From Bacteroides zhangwenhongii (lineage in GTDB: Bacteria > Bacteroidota > Bacteroidia > Bacteroidales > Bacteroidaceae), in the NCBI RefSeq assembly GCF_009193325.2, contig NZ_CP059856.1, positions 5,146,001 through 5,210,000 of the forward strand: a stretch of DNA of 64,000 nt, read 5' to 3'. The translations under genes and the position numbers were made by a program. Below are positions 44,240 to 53,985 of this stretch, piece by piece. The notes under the pieces are model-generated. The model was not told the origin of the DNA and made no database searches. It worked only from the letters and a program-made list of their open reading frames with translations. The number at the start of each line of letters is the position of its first letter. The stretch's first letter is position 1.

Positions 44240-46996
44240 TCACATCATCAGACGAAAGTTATATTTGAAAGTTACAATAAAATATCCTTTTATTTCCTGC
44301 GTCCGAGACTCATAGAACCCGTCGGAAGTAGCCATACGAGCATAACTTTTCCGTTTGCCAAGAATATCCGCCCAATAAGCCGACAATTCAGCTTTTCTCT
44401 GTTTCAAGAATCGCCAGGTTGCCCTCGCATTCCACACAATCTCATCATCCTCTCCTTTCTGGATATTTGTCCCGCTACGCAAGATATAGCCTGCATCCGT
44501 ACGCAACTGCAACCCGAAAGGAAAATCCACATAGCCGTCAAAACGGAAATTATAATAGCGGGTATAGGTATTATTATCATTCAGAGAATTAAGTGAATAC
44601 TGATAATCCCATGAAGTAGAAAAATCAAACCCTCCCCAAGTGGGCTGATAAGAAGCTTCCATCTCGCAATTCAACCCGGTATCACGTGTTGTGCTTTTCT
44701 CCGGCTGTTGACTTCTATCCTCATTAATCATACTGACACGATTACTATGCCTTCCGGAGGTACTCAGTTTTAAAGAAAAATGTCCGAAACGCTTCCACCA
44801 GTCAGCACTACCATATGTATTCCAATTTCCATTGATATTTATAGGGTATGTCTCCCGTCCGCCGGTCTGCACATCATAGAGAACAACTTGTGTGACACTG
44901 TTCTTCTCCATTTGCCATCCCAGATTGGCGGATATTCCCTTTGAAGGATGTTGAAAACTCACATGCATAGTATGCATAAACATCTGTTTCAAATCCGGAT
45001 TTCCACGAGTAATATACAACGGATCACTATTATCCGTCAACGGCATTAAGTCCGATAAAGAAGGCTGCCGGGTTCTTCCGTTATAATTAAGACTGACACG
45101 CATTTTCTTTTTCCGCCAACTCAGCCATATCATAGGCTGATAATCAATCATACGCATTGTGGTGTCCGCATAAAGTTTTCCGACTTTCCGATCAATAGTA
45201 CGCTTCTGCGGAGTGACCCCCAACGAAGCATTAAACATCCAAGTATCATCCGAATAATTGAAGCCTACATTCAAGTCGTGCCCATTACTGCGGCTATGAC
45301 TCCTATTACTTAAACTATCCACATACCCCGCCTCATAACCTGTAGGCAAATCACCGAAAGAATCCCGGTTTGTCATGGAAGACAATTCATACGTATCACG
45401 GTTGTCCCGTTCATACTGTGTATTCCAATTATATGCTGCCCGGAAATGCACCTTCTTGCCAATCGGTTGAGTAAAGCTGACTCCTACCCTCCACTGATTA
45501 TTTGTCTGAGGAGACTTTATATATTGGTTTCGATAAAGTACCGAATCATTCCCATTCTTGTCTTTCAGCTTGAAATAAGTAGTCTGAGACAGCGAAAAAC
45601 TCTCATTATCTCCCCATGAATCTGAATTTGTAACATTCAGTCCTAATGTAGTTCCTTTCTCATTCAAACGCCTCATAATCCCAATCATCCAATTATAACG
45701 ATTGGATTTATTTTCCGAAGCCGAACGGTTTTCACTACGATTGACTTTCATATCCTTAGGTATAGATTCAAAATCAGCAAACAGACTCTCATGATTCACA
45801 TTAGGAGGAGCATCAAAAGAAGCACTCTGATTACTGCTCTCATTCTCGTTGGGAGAAAGCCCGAAACTCCCGTTGAAATGTATGCGCGTACGCTTATCGA
45901 CTTTCCATTCTCCCATCAGACTCGAATTCATAGACCGGCTTTTCGAAGTACCCTCATTGGCAGAAGCCGAATACTGATTGCCACTCGTCAAATATTGTTC
46001 CCTGTACATGGAAGTGATATTTCCATTCCGGTTCAAGTCATAGTTCACATTTCCGGTCAAAGAAAACTTCTTGCCGAACTTGCGCGTCATATTCAGCCCG
46101 ACAGAGTTATTGATATTGTCCTTATAAGTGCTATTCTGATAGCGATTGGTAGAACGGGCCATAAAAGAGAGGTTCTCCCCGTTCTTATTAAAATAGTTCA
46201 CCTGTCCTTCCAGGTCCTTCTTTTTATTATTTCCATATCCTACCGTCGCATTCGTCAGCCAAGTCTTGTTCAGTTCATCTTTAGTCTGAAGATCAAGCAC
46301 ATACTTTTTCTCTCCAGAACTGATTCCGGTAAACTCTTCTTCTTTTGATTTCTTATCATATACTTTCAGCTTGCTAATCAAGTTTGCCGGCAGATTTTCG
46401 AGCGCCGTTTTCTTATCCCCCGAGAAAAAGGATTCTCCATTGACATTGATTTCACTGATAGCCTGACCGTTGTAGGTTAACGAATGATCTTTCTTATTAT
46501 ACACCAATCCCGGAACACGTTTCACCAGATCCTCCAGATAAGAACCTTCGGGAGTTTTATAGGCAGCAGCATTGATAACGGTAGTATCTCCCTTCATCTC
46601 CACTTCTTTCAATTTTCCCGTGATTGTCACTTCCCCGATTTGTATATCATCATCCTTCAGTGTGACCGCCCCAACATTCACAGACAGCGAATCACTTAAT
46701 ATGCGGTATGCGGATTCCATTCCCATGAAGGAGACTTTCAACAAATATTGCCTTCTGTTCTGCGGCTGATATTTAAGAACAAAACGACCGTTCTTATCAC
46801 TTGTCGTACCTTTCACAAAAGTGGAATCCTCCTTTTGCAAGACAACAACACTAGCTGAAGGTAAAGACTGTAGCTTATCACTTCCTGCTTCCAACGTCTG
46901 TACTCTGCCTTTGACAGTTCTCGTCTGTTGAGCATATAAAATTGTATGCATACAACATAACAACAAAAGCAATCCAATCATCCTATTAATTTCCAT
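44240..46996 (-). CDS. TonB-dependent receptor-like outer-membrane barrel protein
   Basis: This 918-residue protein has a signal peptide (MIGLLLLLCCMHTILYAQQ). A CarboxypepD_reg-like domain follows (about 25-125, VKGRVQTLEAGSDK, NGRFVLKYQPQNRR). A plug-like part comes next (about 130-235, INAAAYKTPEGSYLEDLVKR and ISEINVNGESFFSGDKKTAL). The rest is an outer-membrane barrel of the OMP_b-brl_3 family ending IKGYFIVTFKYNFRL. The plug resembles that of receptors that often lack an obvious TonB box, and the substrate is unknown. It is oriented away from the cobamide uptake locus, with a 315-bp gap, and I see no evidence that it belongs to it. Confidence 0.85.
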   Translation of the reverse strand: MEINRMIGLLLLLCCMHTILYAQQTRTVKGRVQTLEAGSDKLQSLPSASVVVLQKEDSTFVKGTTSDKNGRFVLKYQPQNRRQYLLKVSFMGMESAYRILSDSLSVNVGAVTLKDDDIQIGEVTITGKLKEVEMKGDTTVINAAAYKTPEGSYLEDLVKRVPGLVYNKKDHSLTYNGQAISEINVNGESFFSGDKKTALENLPANLISKLKVYDKKSKEEEFTGISSGEKKYVLDLQTKDELNKTWLTNATVGYGNNKKKDLEGQVNYFNKNGENLSFMARSTNRYQNSTYKDNINNSVGLNMTRKFGKKFSLTGNVNYDLNRNGNITSMYREQYLTSGNQYSASANEGTSKSRSMNSSLMGEWKVDKRTRIHFNGSFGLSPNENESSNQSASFDAPPNVNHESLFADFESIPKDMKVNRSENRSASENKSNRYNWMIGIMRRLNEKGTTLGLNVTNSDSWGDNESFSLSQTTYFKLKDKNGNDSVLYRNQYIKSPQTNNQWRVGVSFTQPIGKKVHFRAAYNWNTQYERDNRDTYELSSMTNRDSFGDLPTGYEAGYVDSLSNRSHSRSNGHDLNVGFNYSDDTWMFNASLGVTPQKRTIDRKVGKLYADTTMRMIDYQPMIWLSWRKKKMRVSLNYNGRTRQPSLSDLMPLTDNSDPLYITRGNPDLKQMFMHTMHVSFQHPSKGISANLGWQMEKNSVTQVVLYDVQTGGRETYPININGNWNTYGSADWWKRFGHFSLKLSTSGRHSNRVSMINEDRSQQPEKSTTRDTGLNCEMEASYQPTWGGFDFSTSWDYQYSLNSLNDNNTYTRYYNFRFDGYVDFPFGLQLRTDAGYILRSGTNIQKGEDDEIVWNARATWRFLKQRKAELSAYWADILGKRKSYARMATSDGFYESRTQEIKGYFIVTFKYNFRLMM

Positions 46997-47311
46997 GTCG
47001 ATAAGCTAGTCTCTTTTAGTAGTTTTACAAGGGTAAAAGTACACAATCCAACTATGATTCAAGAGAAAGTTCTGTGAAAAATCCCAAAAGCTCCCCACAT
47101 TCTTGTTTACCTCCAAATTTTCATTTGGACATTATTCTAATAAAGAATTCAAAGTCAATATCGATATCAAACGAGATAAGACCGAAATTTCGCTATATGC
47201 GATATATAAATAAGTAGCAATTTTGTAGAAACGGAATAATAACATATTAGAAAACAATTCATATATTTGCACGATATGTTCACAAGATTGTTACAACCAA
47301 ATGTAAATAAA
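46997..47311 (+). promoter_or_regulatory. Divergent gap with -7 element for btuF
   Basis: This is a 315-bp AT-rich gap between the divergent barrel gene and btuF. TATATTTG at 47262-47269 matches the -7 consensus 43 bp before the btuF start. No B12 box or other riboswitch signature is visible here, unlike upstream of btuB. No gene is seen. Confidence 0.5.
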
Positions 47312-48448
47312 ATGATAAAACAATCCATTTACACTTTCATTCTATTCTCCTTGCTATTTTTGACAAGTTGTATTTCTAACAAGAAGACTTCTCTCGAAGC
47401 ATTCAATCAAGATATATATACTCCTGAATATGCGGCAGGATTTAAGATATTAGGCTCAACCAATGTCCAAAGTACTCTGATACAGGTATTCAACCCATGG
47501 CAGGGATCCAAAGAGGTAGAAATGTCCTACTTCATATCACGAAATGGAGAGCAGGCACCCACCGGATTCACCGGTCCTACCATTCCTGCCGGAGCAAAGC
47601 GCATTGTATGTATGTCTTCTTCCTACATCGCCATGCTCGATGCACTAGGACAGGTAAACCGAATCGTGGCGGTATCGGGCATCGACTATGTATCGAACCC
47701 ATATATCCTTGCGCATAAGGACTCTATCAAGGACATGGGACCTGAGATGAATTATGAACTGTTGCTGGGATTGAAGCCGGACATCGTTCTGCTATACGGT
47801 ATCGGAGACGCACAGACCGCCATAACGGACAAGCTGAAAGAGCTATCCATTCCCTATATTTATATGGGTGAATACTTGGAGGAATCACCGCTAGGCAAAG
47901 CCGAATGGATGGTTGTTTTGTCCGAACTGACGGACAGCCGAGAGAAGGGTATCGAAATATTCAGTGAAATTCCGAAGCGTTATCTGTCATTGAAAGCACT
48001 CACGGAATCGGTCGGACAATGCCCGACAGTTATGTTCAACATGCCGTGGAACGACAGTTGGGTGATGCCTTCTACAAAAAGCTATATGGCGCAACTGGTA
48101 GCGGATGCGGGTGCAGAGTATATCTACAAAGAAAACAGTTCCAACAGTTCAACCCCGATTGGACTGGAAACGGCTTACGGGCTGATACAAAAAGCGGATT
48201 ATTGGATTAATGTAGGTTCGGCAACGAGTCTGGATGAGTTGAAAACCGTCAATCCGAAATTCGCAGATGCGAAAGCTGTACGTGAACGGACGGTTTATAA
48301 TAATAATTTGCGGCTGACCCCGACGGGCGGTAATGATTACTGGGAATCGGCAGTGGTACACCCTGACATGGTTCTACGCGACCTGATTCATATCTTCCAT
48401 CCAGAACTGGTACCGGATTCACTCTATTATTACAGGCATCTGGAATGA
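47312..48448 (+). CDS. btuF: Cobamide-binding lipoprotein of the BtuCD ABC transporter (BtuF-like)
   Basis: This 378-residue protein has a lipoprotein signal (LFSLLFLTSCISN), so it is membrane-anchored rather than soluble as in E. coli. A periplasmic-binding domain (PF01497) starts at KRIVCMSSSYIAMLDALGQV and continues with ELLLGLKPDIVLLYG and ADYWINVGSATSLDEL. The frame opens at 47267, but the ATG at 47312 directly precedes the signal peptide. It is first in the btuFCD cluster and is followed 62 bp later by btuC. Iron-siderophore binding is an alternative for this fold. The downstream cobalamin riboswitch and btuB/btuG make cobamide more likely. Confidence 0.85.
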   Translation: MIKQSIYTFILFSLLFLTSCISNKKTSLEAFNQDIYTPEYAAGFKILGSTNVQSTLIQVFNPWQGSKEVEMSYFISRNGEQAPTGFTGPTIPAGAKRIVCMSSSYIAMLDALGQVNRIVAVSGIDYVSNPYILAHKDSIKDMGPEMNYELLLGLKPDIVLLYGIGDAQTAITDKLKELSIPYIYMGEYLEESPLGKAEWMVVLSELTDSREKGIEIFSEIPKRYLSLKALTESVGQCPTVMFNMPWNDSWVMPSTKSYMAQLVADAGAEYIYKENSSNSSTPIGLETAYGLIQKADYWINVGSATSLDELKTVNPKFADAKAVRERTVYNNNLRLTPTGGNDYWESAVVHPDMVLRDLIHIFHPELVPDSLYYYRHLE

Positions 48449-48510
48449 AACGAACCTATGCCTAGAAGAATGATCGAATCTTTATTTGCCAAACGTACTC
48501 GCAATTCCAG

Positions 48511-49527
48511 ATGAAGCAACCTCATAAACATACCGCCCTTTTATTTATTGCATTAGGTATCGTTGCCGTACTATTATTATTGATAGACATGGCAACAGGA
48601 GATACGTACATCCCTATCTTGAAAGTATGGGCGGTGCTCACCGGCGGCGAATATGACGAAACGACGCGCAATATCCTACTTTCCATCCGGTTCATACGGG
48701 TAGTAGTGGCGGGACTGATAGGCGTGGCGCTTTCCGTCAGCGGCCTGCAGATGCAGACAGTTTTTCAGAATCCGCTGGCAGACCCTTATCTGCTGGGAGT
48801 CAGTTCGGGCGCAGGACTGGGAGTGGCTCTGTTTATACTAGGCACTCCGTTGCTCGGATGGACGAACTTCCCGCTTCTCCAATCAATGGGTATCGTCGGT
48901 TCGGGATGGATAGGAACGACTGTCATCCTATTGGGAGTAGCCGTCATCAGCCGGAAAGTGAAAAATATTCTCGGCGTGCTGATTATGGGGGTTATGATAG
49001 GATACGTGGCAGGTGCCATTATCCAGATTCTGCAATATCTGAGTTCTGCCGAACAACTGAAAATGTTCACGCTTTGGTCGATGGGCTCGCTCAGCCATAT
49101 CACTGCCACCCAACTGGGAGTCATGATTCCGATGTTGTGCATAGGTCTGCTGATCTCCGTAGCTTGCATCAAGTCACTGAACCTATTGCTGCTCGGTGAG
49201 AACTACGCGCGGACAATGGGAATGAACATCAAGCGTTCACGCACCTTCATTTTCGTTTCTACCGCATTGCTGACAGGAACGGTCACTGCTTTCTGCGGTC
49301 CGGTAGGTTTCATCGGGCTGGCTGTGCCACACGTCACCCGGTTGCTGTTCAACAATGCCGACCACCGGATACTTGTTCCCGGCACCATGTTGACGGGACT
49401 TATCAGTATGCTTCTCTGTGACATTATCGCCAAGAGCTTCCTGCTCCCGGTGAACTGCATCACTGCCCTGCTGGGTGTTCCGGTTATTTTATGGGTAATC
49501 GCTAAAAACTTGCGTAGATTCAAATGA
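48511..49527 (+). CDS. btuC: FecCD/BtuC-family ABC permease
   Basis: This 338-residue inner-membrane permease has about ten helices. FecCD signatures are RFIRVVVAGLIGVALSVSGL, QNPLADPYLLGVSSGAGLG, WSMGSLSHITATQLG and FCGPVGFIGLAVPHVTRLLF. It forms the channel of the vitamin B12-type importer with BtuD. Its stop codon overlaps the btuD start by 4 bp (49524-49527), a sign of translational coupling. Siderophore permeases share the same motifs, so the substrate is assigned from context. Confidence 0.92.
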   Translation: MKQPHKHTALLFIALGIVAVLLLLIDMATGDTYIPILKVWAVLTGGEYDETTRNILLSIRFIRVVVAGLIGVALSVSGLQMQTVFQNPLADPYLLGVSSGAGLGVALFILGTPLLGWTNFPLLQSMGIVGSGWIGTTVILLGVAVISRKVKNILGVLIMGVMIGYVAGAIIQILQYLSSAEQLKMFTLWSMGSLSHITATQLGVMIPMLCIGLLISVACIKSLNLLLLGENYARTMGMNIKRSRTFIFVSTALLTGTVTAFCGPVGFIGLAVPHVTRLLFNNADHRILVPGTMLTGLISMLLCDIIAKSFLLPVNCITALLGVPVILWVIAKNLRRFK

Positions 49528-50279
49528 TAGAGCTTAAAGAACTGACATTAGGGTATGGACAGCGTACGCTGTTAGAGATGGTAAATGCCCGGATGACGGG
49601 CGGACAACTCATCGCCCTGCTGGGACGCAACGGGGCAGGAAAGAGTACATTGCTCCGTGCCATGATGGGACTGGAAAAGCCACAGTCGGGAGAAATCATC
49701 CTACAAGGCAAGAAAATAGCCTCGTTGAAACCGGAAAAACTAGCCCGTAGCATCAGCTTTGTAACGACAGACAAAGTACGCATCGCCAATCTTCGCTGTA
49801 AAGATGTAGTGTCTATGGGGCGCGCCCCTTATACAAACTGGATCGGACAACTACGACCGGAAGACGAAATGCGGGTAGATACTGCCATACAGCTGGTCGG
49901 TATGTCCGCTTATGCGGAAAAAACCATGGATAAGATGTCCGACGGCGAATGTCAACGAATCATGATTGCCCGGGCGTTAGCCCAGGACACCCCTGTCATC
50001 CTGCTCGACGAACCCACCGCCTTTCTCGACTTGCCTAACCGTTACGAACTCTGCCTGCTCCTGAAGAGACTGGCACAGGAAGAGGACAAATGTATCCTAT
50101 TTTCCACACACGACCTCGACATAGCGCTGTCACTCTGCGACTCTATCATGCTGATAGACAACCCGCATATGTATACACTGCCTACTCCGGAAATGGTAGC
50201 GAGCGGACATATCGAAAGACTGTTCCGAAACGAGTCGGTGACATTCGACGCACAAAAGATGAGGGTACGTATAAAATAA
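49524..50279 (+). CDS. btuD: ABC transporter ATP-binding protein (BtuD-like)
   Basis: This 251-residue ATPase subunit has Walker A LLGRNGAGKSTLLRAM, Q-loop region SFVTTDKVRIANLRCKD, signature MSDGECQRIMIARAL, Walker B VILLDEPTAFLD and the switch His in FSTHDLDIAL. It drives import through the BtuC permease. Its start overlaps btuC by 4 bp. After the stop there is a 450-bp region with a cobalamin riboswitch before btuB, so btuFCD are upstream of, and not directly under, that switch. Confidence 0.93.
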   Translation: MIELKELTLGYGQRTLLEMVNARMTGGQLIALLGRNGAGKSTLLRAMMGLEKPQSGEIILQGKKIASLKPEKLARSISFVTTDKVRIANLRCKDVVSMGRAPYTNWIGQLRPEDEMRVDTAIQLVGMSAYAEKTMDKMSDGECQRIMIARALAQDTPVILLDEPTAFLDLPNRYELCLLLKRLAQEEDKCILFSTHDLDIALSLCDSIMLIDNPHMYTLPTPEMVASGHIERLFRNESVTFDAQKMRVRIK

Positions 50280-50374
50280 ACATTTTATCACTAGGATAAA
50301 AATATAAATAATAAAATATGATTCTCGTAAGCTGATTTTTTAGCCAAACAAGATAAAGTTATTAATAAATTCTC

Positions 50375-50382
50375 TAACTTTG
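50375..50382 (+). promoter_or_regulatory. -7 promoter element upstream of the cobalamin riboswitch
   Basis: TAACTTTG matches the -7 consensus and lies just before the riboswitch 5' edge, suggesting that btuB-btuG start from their own promoter. No good -33 TTTG is seen. Confidence 0.55.
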
Positions 50383-50384
50383 TG

Positions 50385-50600
50385 GCGTTAAGGTTTCTTG
50401 TTACAGTATATACACTGTTAAGGAATTAAAAGGGAATGCCGTGTAAACCGGCAACAGAACCTGCTGCTGTAAATCTCCGCTCCTTGTAATCAGAGAGCAA
50501 AATTGCAACACGAAAGTCACTGGATAGTTTATCTGGGAAGGCGTTGCAAAATGGGATGAGTCAGAAGACCTGCCTTGATGCTCTGATTTACACCTGCGGG
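50385..50600 (+). promoter_or_regulatory. Cobalamin riboswitch
   Basis: The conserved core is present: AAAGGGAATGCCGTGTAAAC, then GGCAACAGAACCTGCTGCTG and further on GTCACTGG, CTGGGAAGGCG, and the B12 box AGTCAGAAGACCTGCC at 50559-50574. AATCAGAG (50488-50495) is complementary to CTCTGATT (50581-50588), as expected for the long-range loop pairing that reports ligand binding. The exact ends are estimated. It controls the btuB-btuG-lipoprotein operon downstream, normally off when cobalamin is plentiful. Confidence 0.92.
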
Positions 50601-50663
50601 ATTTCGGGTAGTAGTCAAATAGAAAATAAGCAATTATCTTTTATTTGGTATAATAGCTATATG

Positions 50664-50708
50664 TCCGTTTGTGTAGATTGAATTCAGATCTGAACAAACG
50701 GATTTTTT
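50664..50708 (+). terminator. Terminator hairpin of the riboswitch expression platform
   Basis: TCCGTTTGT (50664-50672) pairs with ACAAACGGA (50694-50702), followed by six T (50703-50708). An inner palindrome TTCAGATCTGAA (50683-50694) abuts the 3' arm. It lies between the aptamer and btuB, 20 bp before the btuB start. This suggests regulation by transcription termination. Confidence 0.82.
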
Positions 50709-50728
50709 ATACCTATAAAATAAAAGAC

Positions 50729-52792
50729 ATGCTTTCTATTCAAGTCCATTCATACAATAAGCATTGTATCCATTTACGGTGGATATTATGTTTGATTCTA
50801 TCTCTATTTACCACATTACCGGCCATTTCCCAGTCCAGAGTTCGGCATCAGACTTCTCTGTCTGATACACTTCTCAAACTCAAAGAAGTTACTATCTACA
50901 GCAACCGGATACAAAAAAAGATGTCTCCTGTACAGATTCTGTCCGGCAAAGAACTGGAGAAGCTCAATGTTTACTCCGTTGCTGATGCTTTGCGCTACTT
51001 TTCCGGAGTACAGATAAAAGATTACGGAGGTATTGGAGGACTAAAAACCGTCAATATACGAAGTATGGGCAGTCATCATGTCGGAGTATTTTATGATGGT
51101 ATTGAATTAGGAAATGCGCAAAATGGAGTCGTCGATCTAGGCCGGTTTTCATTAGATAATATGGAAGTCATTTCACTGTATAATGGTCAAAAAAGTGCCA
51201 TCTTCCAACCTGCCAAAGATTATAGTTCCGCAAGTGCCATATATATGCAGACACGAAAGCCCATATTCAAAGGGGAAAAGAAAAACAATCTGAACATCGG
51301 GGTGAAAGGCGGTTCATTCTCCACCATCAATCCGTCACTACTTTGGGAACACCGTTTCAACGAACGAATAAGCAGTTCCATCAGTACGGAGTATATGTAT
51401 ACATCAGGACGATATAAATTCACATACGCCAAGAAAGATGGTTACGACACAACAGCTGTTCGTCAAAATGGAGACGTAAGAATGTTACGTTTGGAGAATG
51501 CATTCTTCGGAAAAGTCCCCAAAGGAGAATGGAAAGCCAAAGCATACCTATACAACTCGGAACGGGGATACCCCGGAGCTGCGGTAAGAGAAGAACCGGG
51601 TAAGTTTCGCCATCAGGACCGGCAATGGGATACCAATCTGTTTGTGCAAGGATCTTTTCAAAACTATTTTAAGCCTTGGTACAGTCTGCTAGCCAACGGA
51701 AAATATGCTTATGACTATCTCCACTATTTATCCGATCCCAGACTGGATGTCACCACCATGTATGTAGACAATCACTACCGACAGCAAGAAATCTATGCTT
51801 CGGCCGCCCATTTATTCACCATCTATCCCTGGTGGAGTATGTCATTATCCAACGATTTTCAATGGAATACATTACGGGCCGATCTCATAGATTTTGTCTA
51901 TCCAACCCGTAATACAATCCTGACTTCTGCTGCCACGTCCTTTGACTTCAACCGCCTCATGTTGCAGGCGAGCCTGTTATATACTCATGTCGACGACAAT
52001 ACACGTACCAAAGGAGCCAATGCAGGCACCAAAAACAAATACACTCCGTCTGTCATAGCCACCTGGCAACCATTGACCAAGCTCCCTCTGAATGTACGAG
52101 CCTTTTATAAGAAAGTCTTTCGTATGCCGACTCTCAATGATTTGTATTATACTTTTATAGGCAATAAGGACTTAAAACCAGAATATACCACCCAATACGA
52201 TGTGGGTATCACTTTCTCTCACACCTGGAATAACCATTGGCTGAAAAGCCTGGACTTACAAATAGATGGTTACTATAATGAAGTAGATGATAAAATCATT
52301 GCCATGCCTACCTCCAACCAGTTCCGTTGGACTATGATTAATCTCGGACATGTGGAAATTCGGGGATTAGACGCAGCCATACGAGGAGAATGGGGCTTCG
52401 GAAAGGTGGAACTTAGCACTCTCTTCAACTACACCTATCAAAAGGCACAGGATTTTACCGATCCTACCAGTGAATGGTATGGAGGCCAGATTCCTTATAT
52501 ACCTTGGCATGGAGGTTCCATCATCCTCAATGGAAGTTACCAAACATGGTCCTGTAACTATAGTTTCATTTATACAGGTGAACGTTATGAAGCAGTCGCC
52601 AATATCCCGGAGAACTACGCACAGCCTTGGTATACTCACGATTTTTCCCTATCCAAAACTTTTCAATGGGGGAAAACGGGAATACGTGTAACGGCAGAAA
52701 TTAATAATATCTTCAATCAGCAATATGAAGTAGTGCAATGCTATCCTATGCCCGGTACAAGTTTTAAAATCAAATTAAACGTCATGTTATGA
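50729..52792 (+). CDS. btuB: TonB-dependent cobamide receptor BtuB
   Basis: This 687-residue outer-membrane transporter has a signal peptide (WILCLILSLFTTLPAISQ) and a TonB-box-like segment near DTLLKLKEVTIYSN. The plug domain contains PVQILSGKELEKLNVYSVAD and YDGIELGNAQNGVVDLGRF. A 22-strand barrel follows, with the terminal segment NNIFNQQYEVVQCYPMPG ending in a hydrophobic strand. The frame opens at 50669 inside the terminator, but the ATG at 50729 follows it and precedes the signal peptide. It is under the cobalamin riboswitch and overlaps btuG by 4 bp. The receptor imports cobamides, handed over by BtuG. Confidence 0.93.
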   Translation: MLSIQVHSYNKHCIHLRWILCLILSLFTTLPAISQSRVRHQTSLSDTLLKLKEVTIYSNRIQKKMSPVQILSGKELEKLNVYSVADALRYFSGVQIKDYGGIGGLKTVNIRSMGSHHVGVFYDGIELGNAQNGVVDLGRFSLDNMEVISLYNGQKSAIFQPAKDYSSASAIYMQTRKPIFKGEKKNNLNIGVKGGSFSTINPSLLWEHRFNERISSSISTEYMYTSGRYKFTYAKKDGYDTTAVRQNGDVRMLRLENAFFGKVPKGEWKAKAYLYNSERGYPGAAVREEPGKFRHQDRQWDTNLFVQGSFQNYFKPWYSLLANGKYAYDYLHYLSDPRLDVTTMYVDNHYRQQEIYASAAHLFTIYPWWSMSLSNDFQWNTLRADLIDFVYPTRNTILTSAATSFDFNRLMLQASLLYTHVDDNTRTKGANAGTKNKYTPSVIATWQPLTKLPLNVRAFYKKVFRMPTLNDLYYTFIGNKDLKPEYTTQYDVGITFSHTWNNHWLKSLDLQIDGYYNEVDDKIIAMPTSNQFRWTMINLGHVEIRGLDAAIRGEWGFGKVELSTLFNYTYQKAQDFTDPTSEWYGGQIPYIPWHGGSIILNGSYQTWSCNYSFIYTGERYEAVANIPENYAQPWYTHDFSLSKTFQWGKTGIRVTAEINNIFNQQYEVVQCYPMPGTSFKIKLNVML

Positions 52793-53946
52793 GAATATCT
52801 GTTCTATCCATCATTATCTGTTTTGTTCTTCTGTCGACTTCTTGTCGCGAAGATGAACGCATTATTCCGTCAACTCCCAACCAAGTTACCCCCGGAGTAA
52901 GCGGTACCTCTGTCAAAGGTTTCTTTCTACTCAATGAAGGAAATATGGGAAGCAACAAGGCTACCCTTGATTACTTTGATTACGAAACCGGTATCTATCA
53001 TAAGAATATCTATGCGGAACGGAACCCGGGAGTCGTACAAGAATTGGGGGATGTGGGAAATGATATCCAAATCTATGGAAATAAGTTATATGCCATCATC
53101 AACTGTTCTCATTTCGTAGAAGTGATGAATGTAGAAACAGCAAAACACATCACGCAAATTTCCATACCTAATTGCCGTTATATCGTCTTTAAAGATAAAT
53201 ATGCATACGTCAGTTCGTATGCAGGCCCTGTCAAAATAGATCCCAACGCCAGACTGGGGTATGTAGCACGTGTTGACACTACCACACTGACTGTCAAGGA
53301 TACCTGTGTGGTCGGCTACCAGCCGGAAGAAATGGTGATTGTGGGCAACAAACTCTATGTAGCCAACTCCGGCGGGTATCGCGTACCTAATTATGACCGC
53401 ACGGTATCCGTCATCGACTTGAACACATTCAAAGTTATCAAAACCATTGATGTGGGAATCAATTTGCATAGAATGGAATTAGACCAATACGGAAATATTT
53501 ATGTCTCATCCCGGGGAGATTATTATGACACTTACTCCGAAACATTTGTAATAGATTCCAATACCGATAAAGTGATCGAAGAATTACCGCTTCTTCCCAA
53601 TACAGAAATGGCTATTTGCAGAGATTCACTGTATGTATACAGTACAGAATGGAGTTATTACACCAACAGTTGGACAGTCTCTTACGCTATTTATAATACA
53701 AAAACAAAGAAAACTGATACCCGCAATTTTATTACAGATGGTACGGAAAAATCTATCAAGATACCTTATGGAATAGCAATCAATCCGGAAACAGGTGAAT
53801 TCTTCGTCACCGATGCCAAAGACTATGTGACTCCCGGCACATTATATTGTTTCTCCCGGGATGGAAAAAAGAAATGGTCAGTCACAACCGGAGATATTCC
53901 TGCTCATATTGCTTTTACATACAAAAAACTAAAAGAGATTGAATAA
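52789..53946 (+). CDS. btuG: Surface cobamide-binding beta-propeller lipoprotein BtuG
   Basis: This 385-residue protein has a lipoprotein signal (LLSTSCREDERI, lipid Cys near residue 19). A seven-bladed beta-propeller follows, with repeated blade motifs such as NGKLYAIINC-like GNKLYAIINCSHFVEVMN, GNKLYVANSGG, VSVIDLNTFKVIKTIDVG and IAINPETGEFFVTDAKDY. This matches BtuG, a lid on BtuB that binds B12 with very high affinity on the cell surface of Bacteroides (known for this family). The start codon overlaps the btuB stop (ATGA at 52789-52792), so the two proteins are coupled in translation and probably made in equal amounts. Confidence 0.93.
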   Translation: MRISVLSIIICFVLLSTSCREDERIIPSTPNQVTPGVSGTSVKGFFLLNEGNMGSNKATLDYFDYETGIYHKNIYAERNPGVVQELGDVGNDIQIYGNKLYAIINCSHFVEVMNVETAKHITQISIPNCRYIVFKDKYAYVSSYAGPVKIDPNARLGYVARVDTTTLTVKDTCVVGYQPEEMVIVGNKLYVANSGGYRVPNYDRTVSVIDLNTFKVIKTIDVGINLHRMELDQYGNIYVSSRGDYYDTYSETFVIDSNTDKVIEELPLLPNTEMAICRDSLYVYSTEWSYYTNSWTVSYAIYNTKTKKTDTRNFITDGTEKSIKIPYGIAINPETGEFFVTDAKDYVTPGTLYCFSRDGKKKWSVTTGDIPAHIAFTYKKLKEIE

Positions 53947-53985
53947 TTAAATTCATAACCATTAATAACTAAAAAAACAAAAACA

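Noticed and set aside
44240..46996. TonB-type barrel gene as a second cobamide receptor
   Set aside because: It lacks BtuB features, is oriented away from the btu genes, and has no riboswitch. Only its proximity suggests a link.
47000..47311. Second cobalamin riboswitch upstream of btuF
   Set aside because: No B12 box or aptamer core sequence is present in this gap. Only a -7-like element was found.
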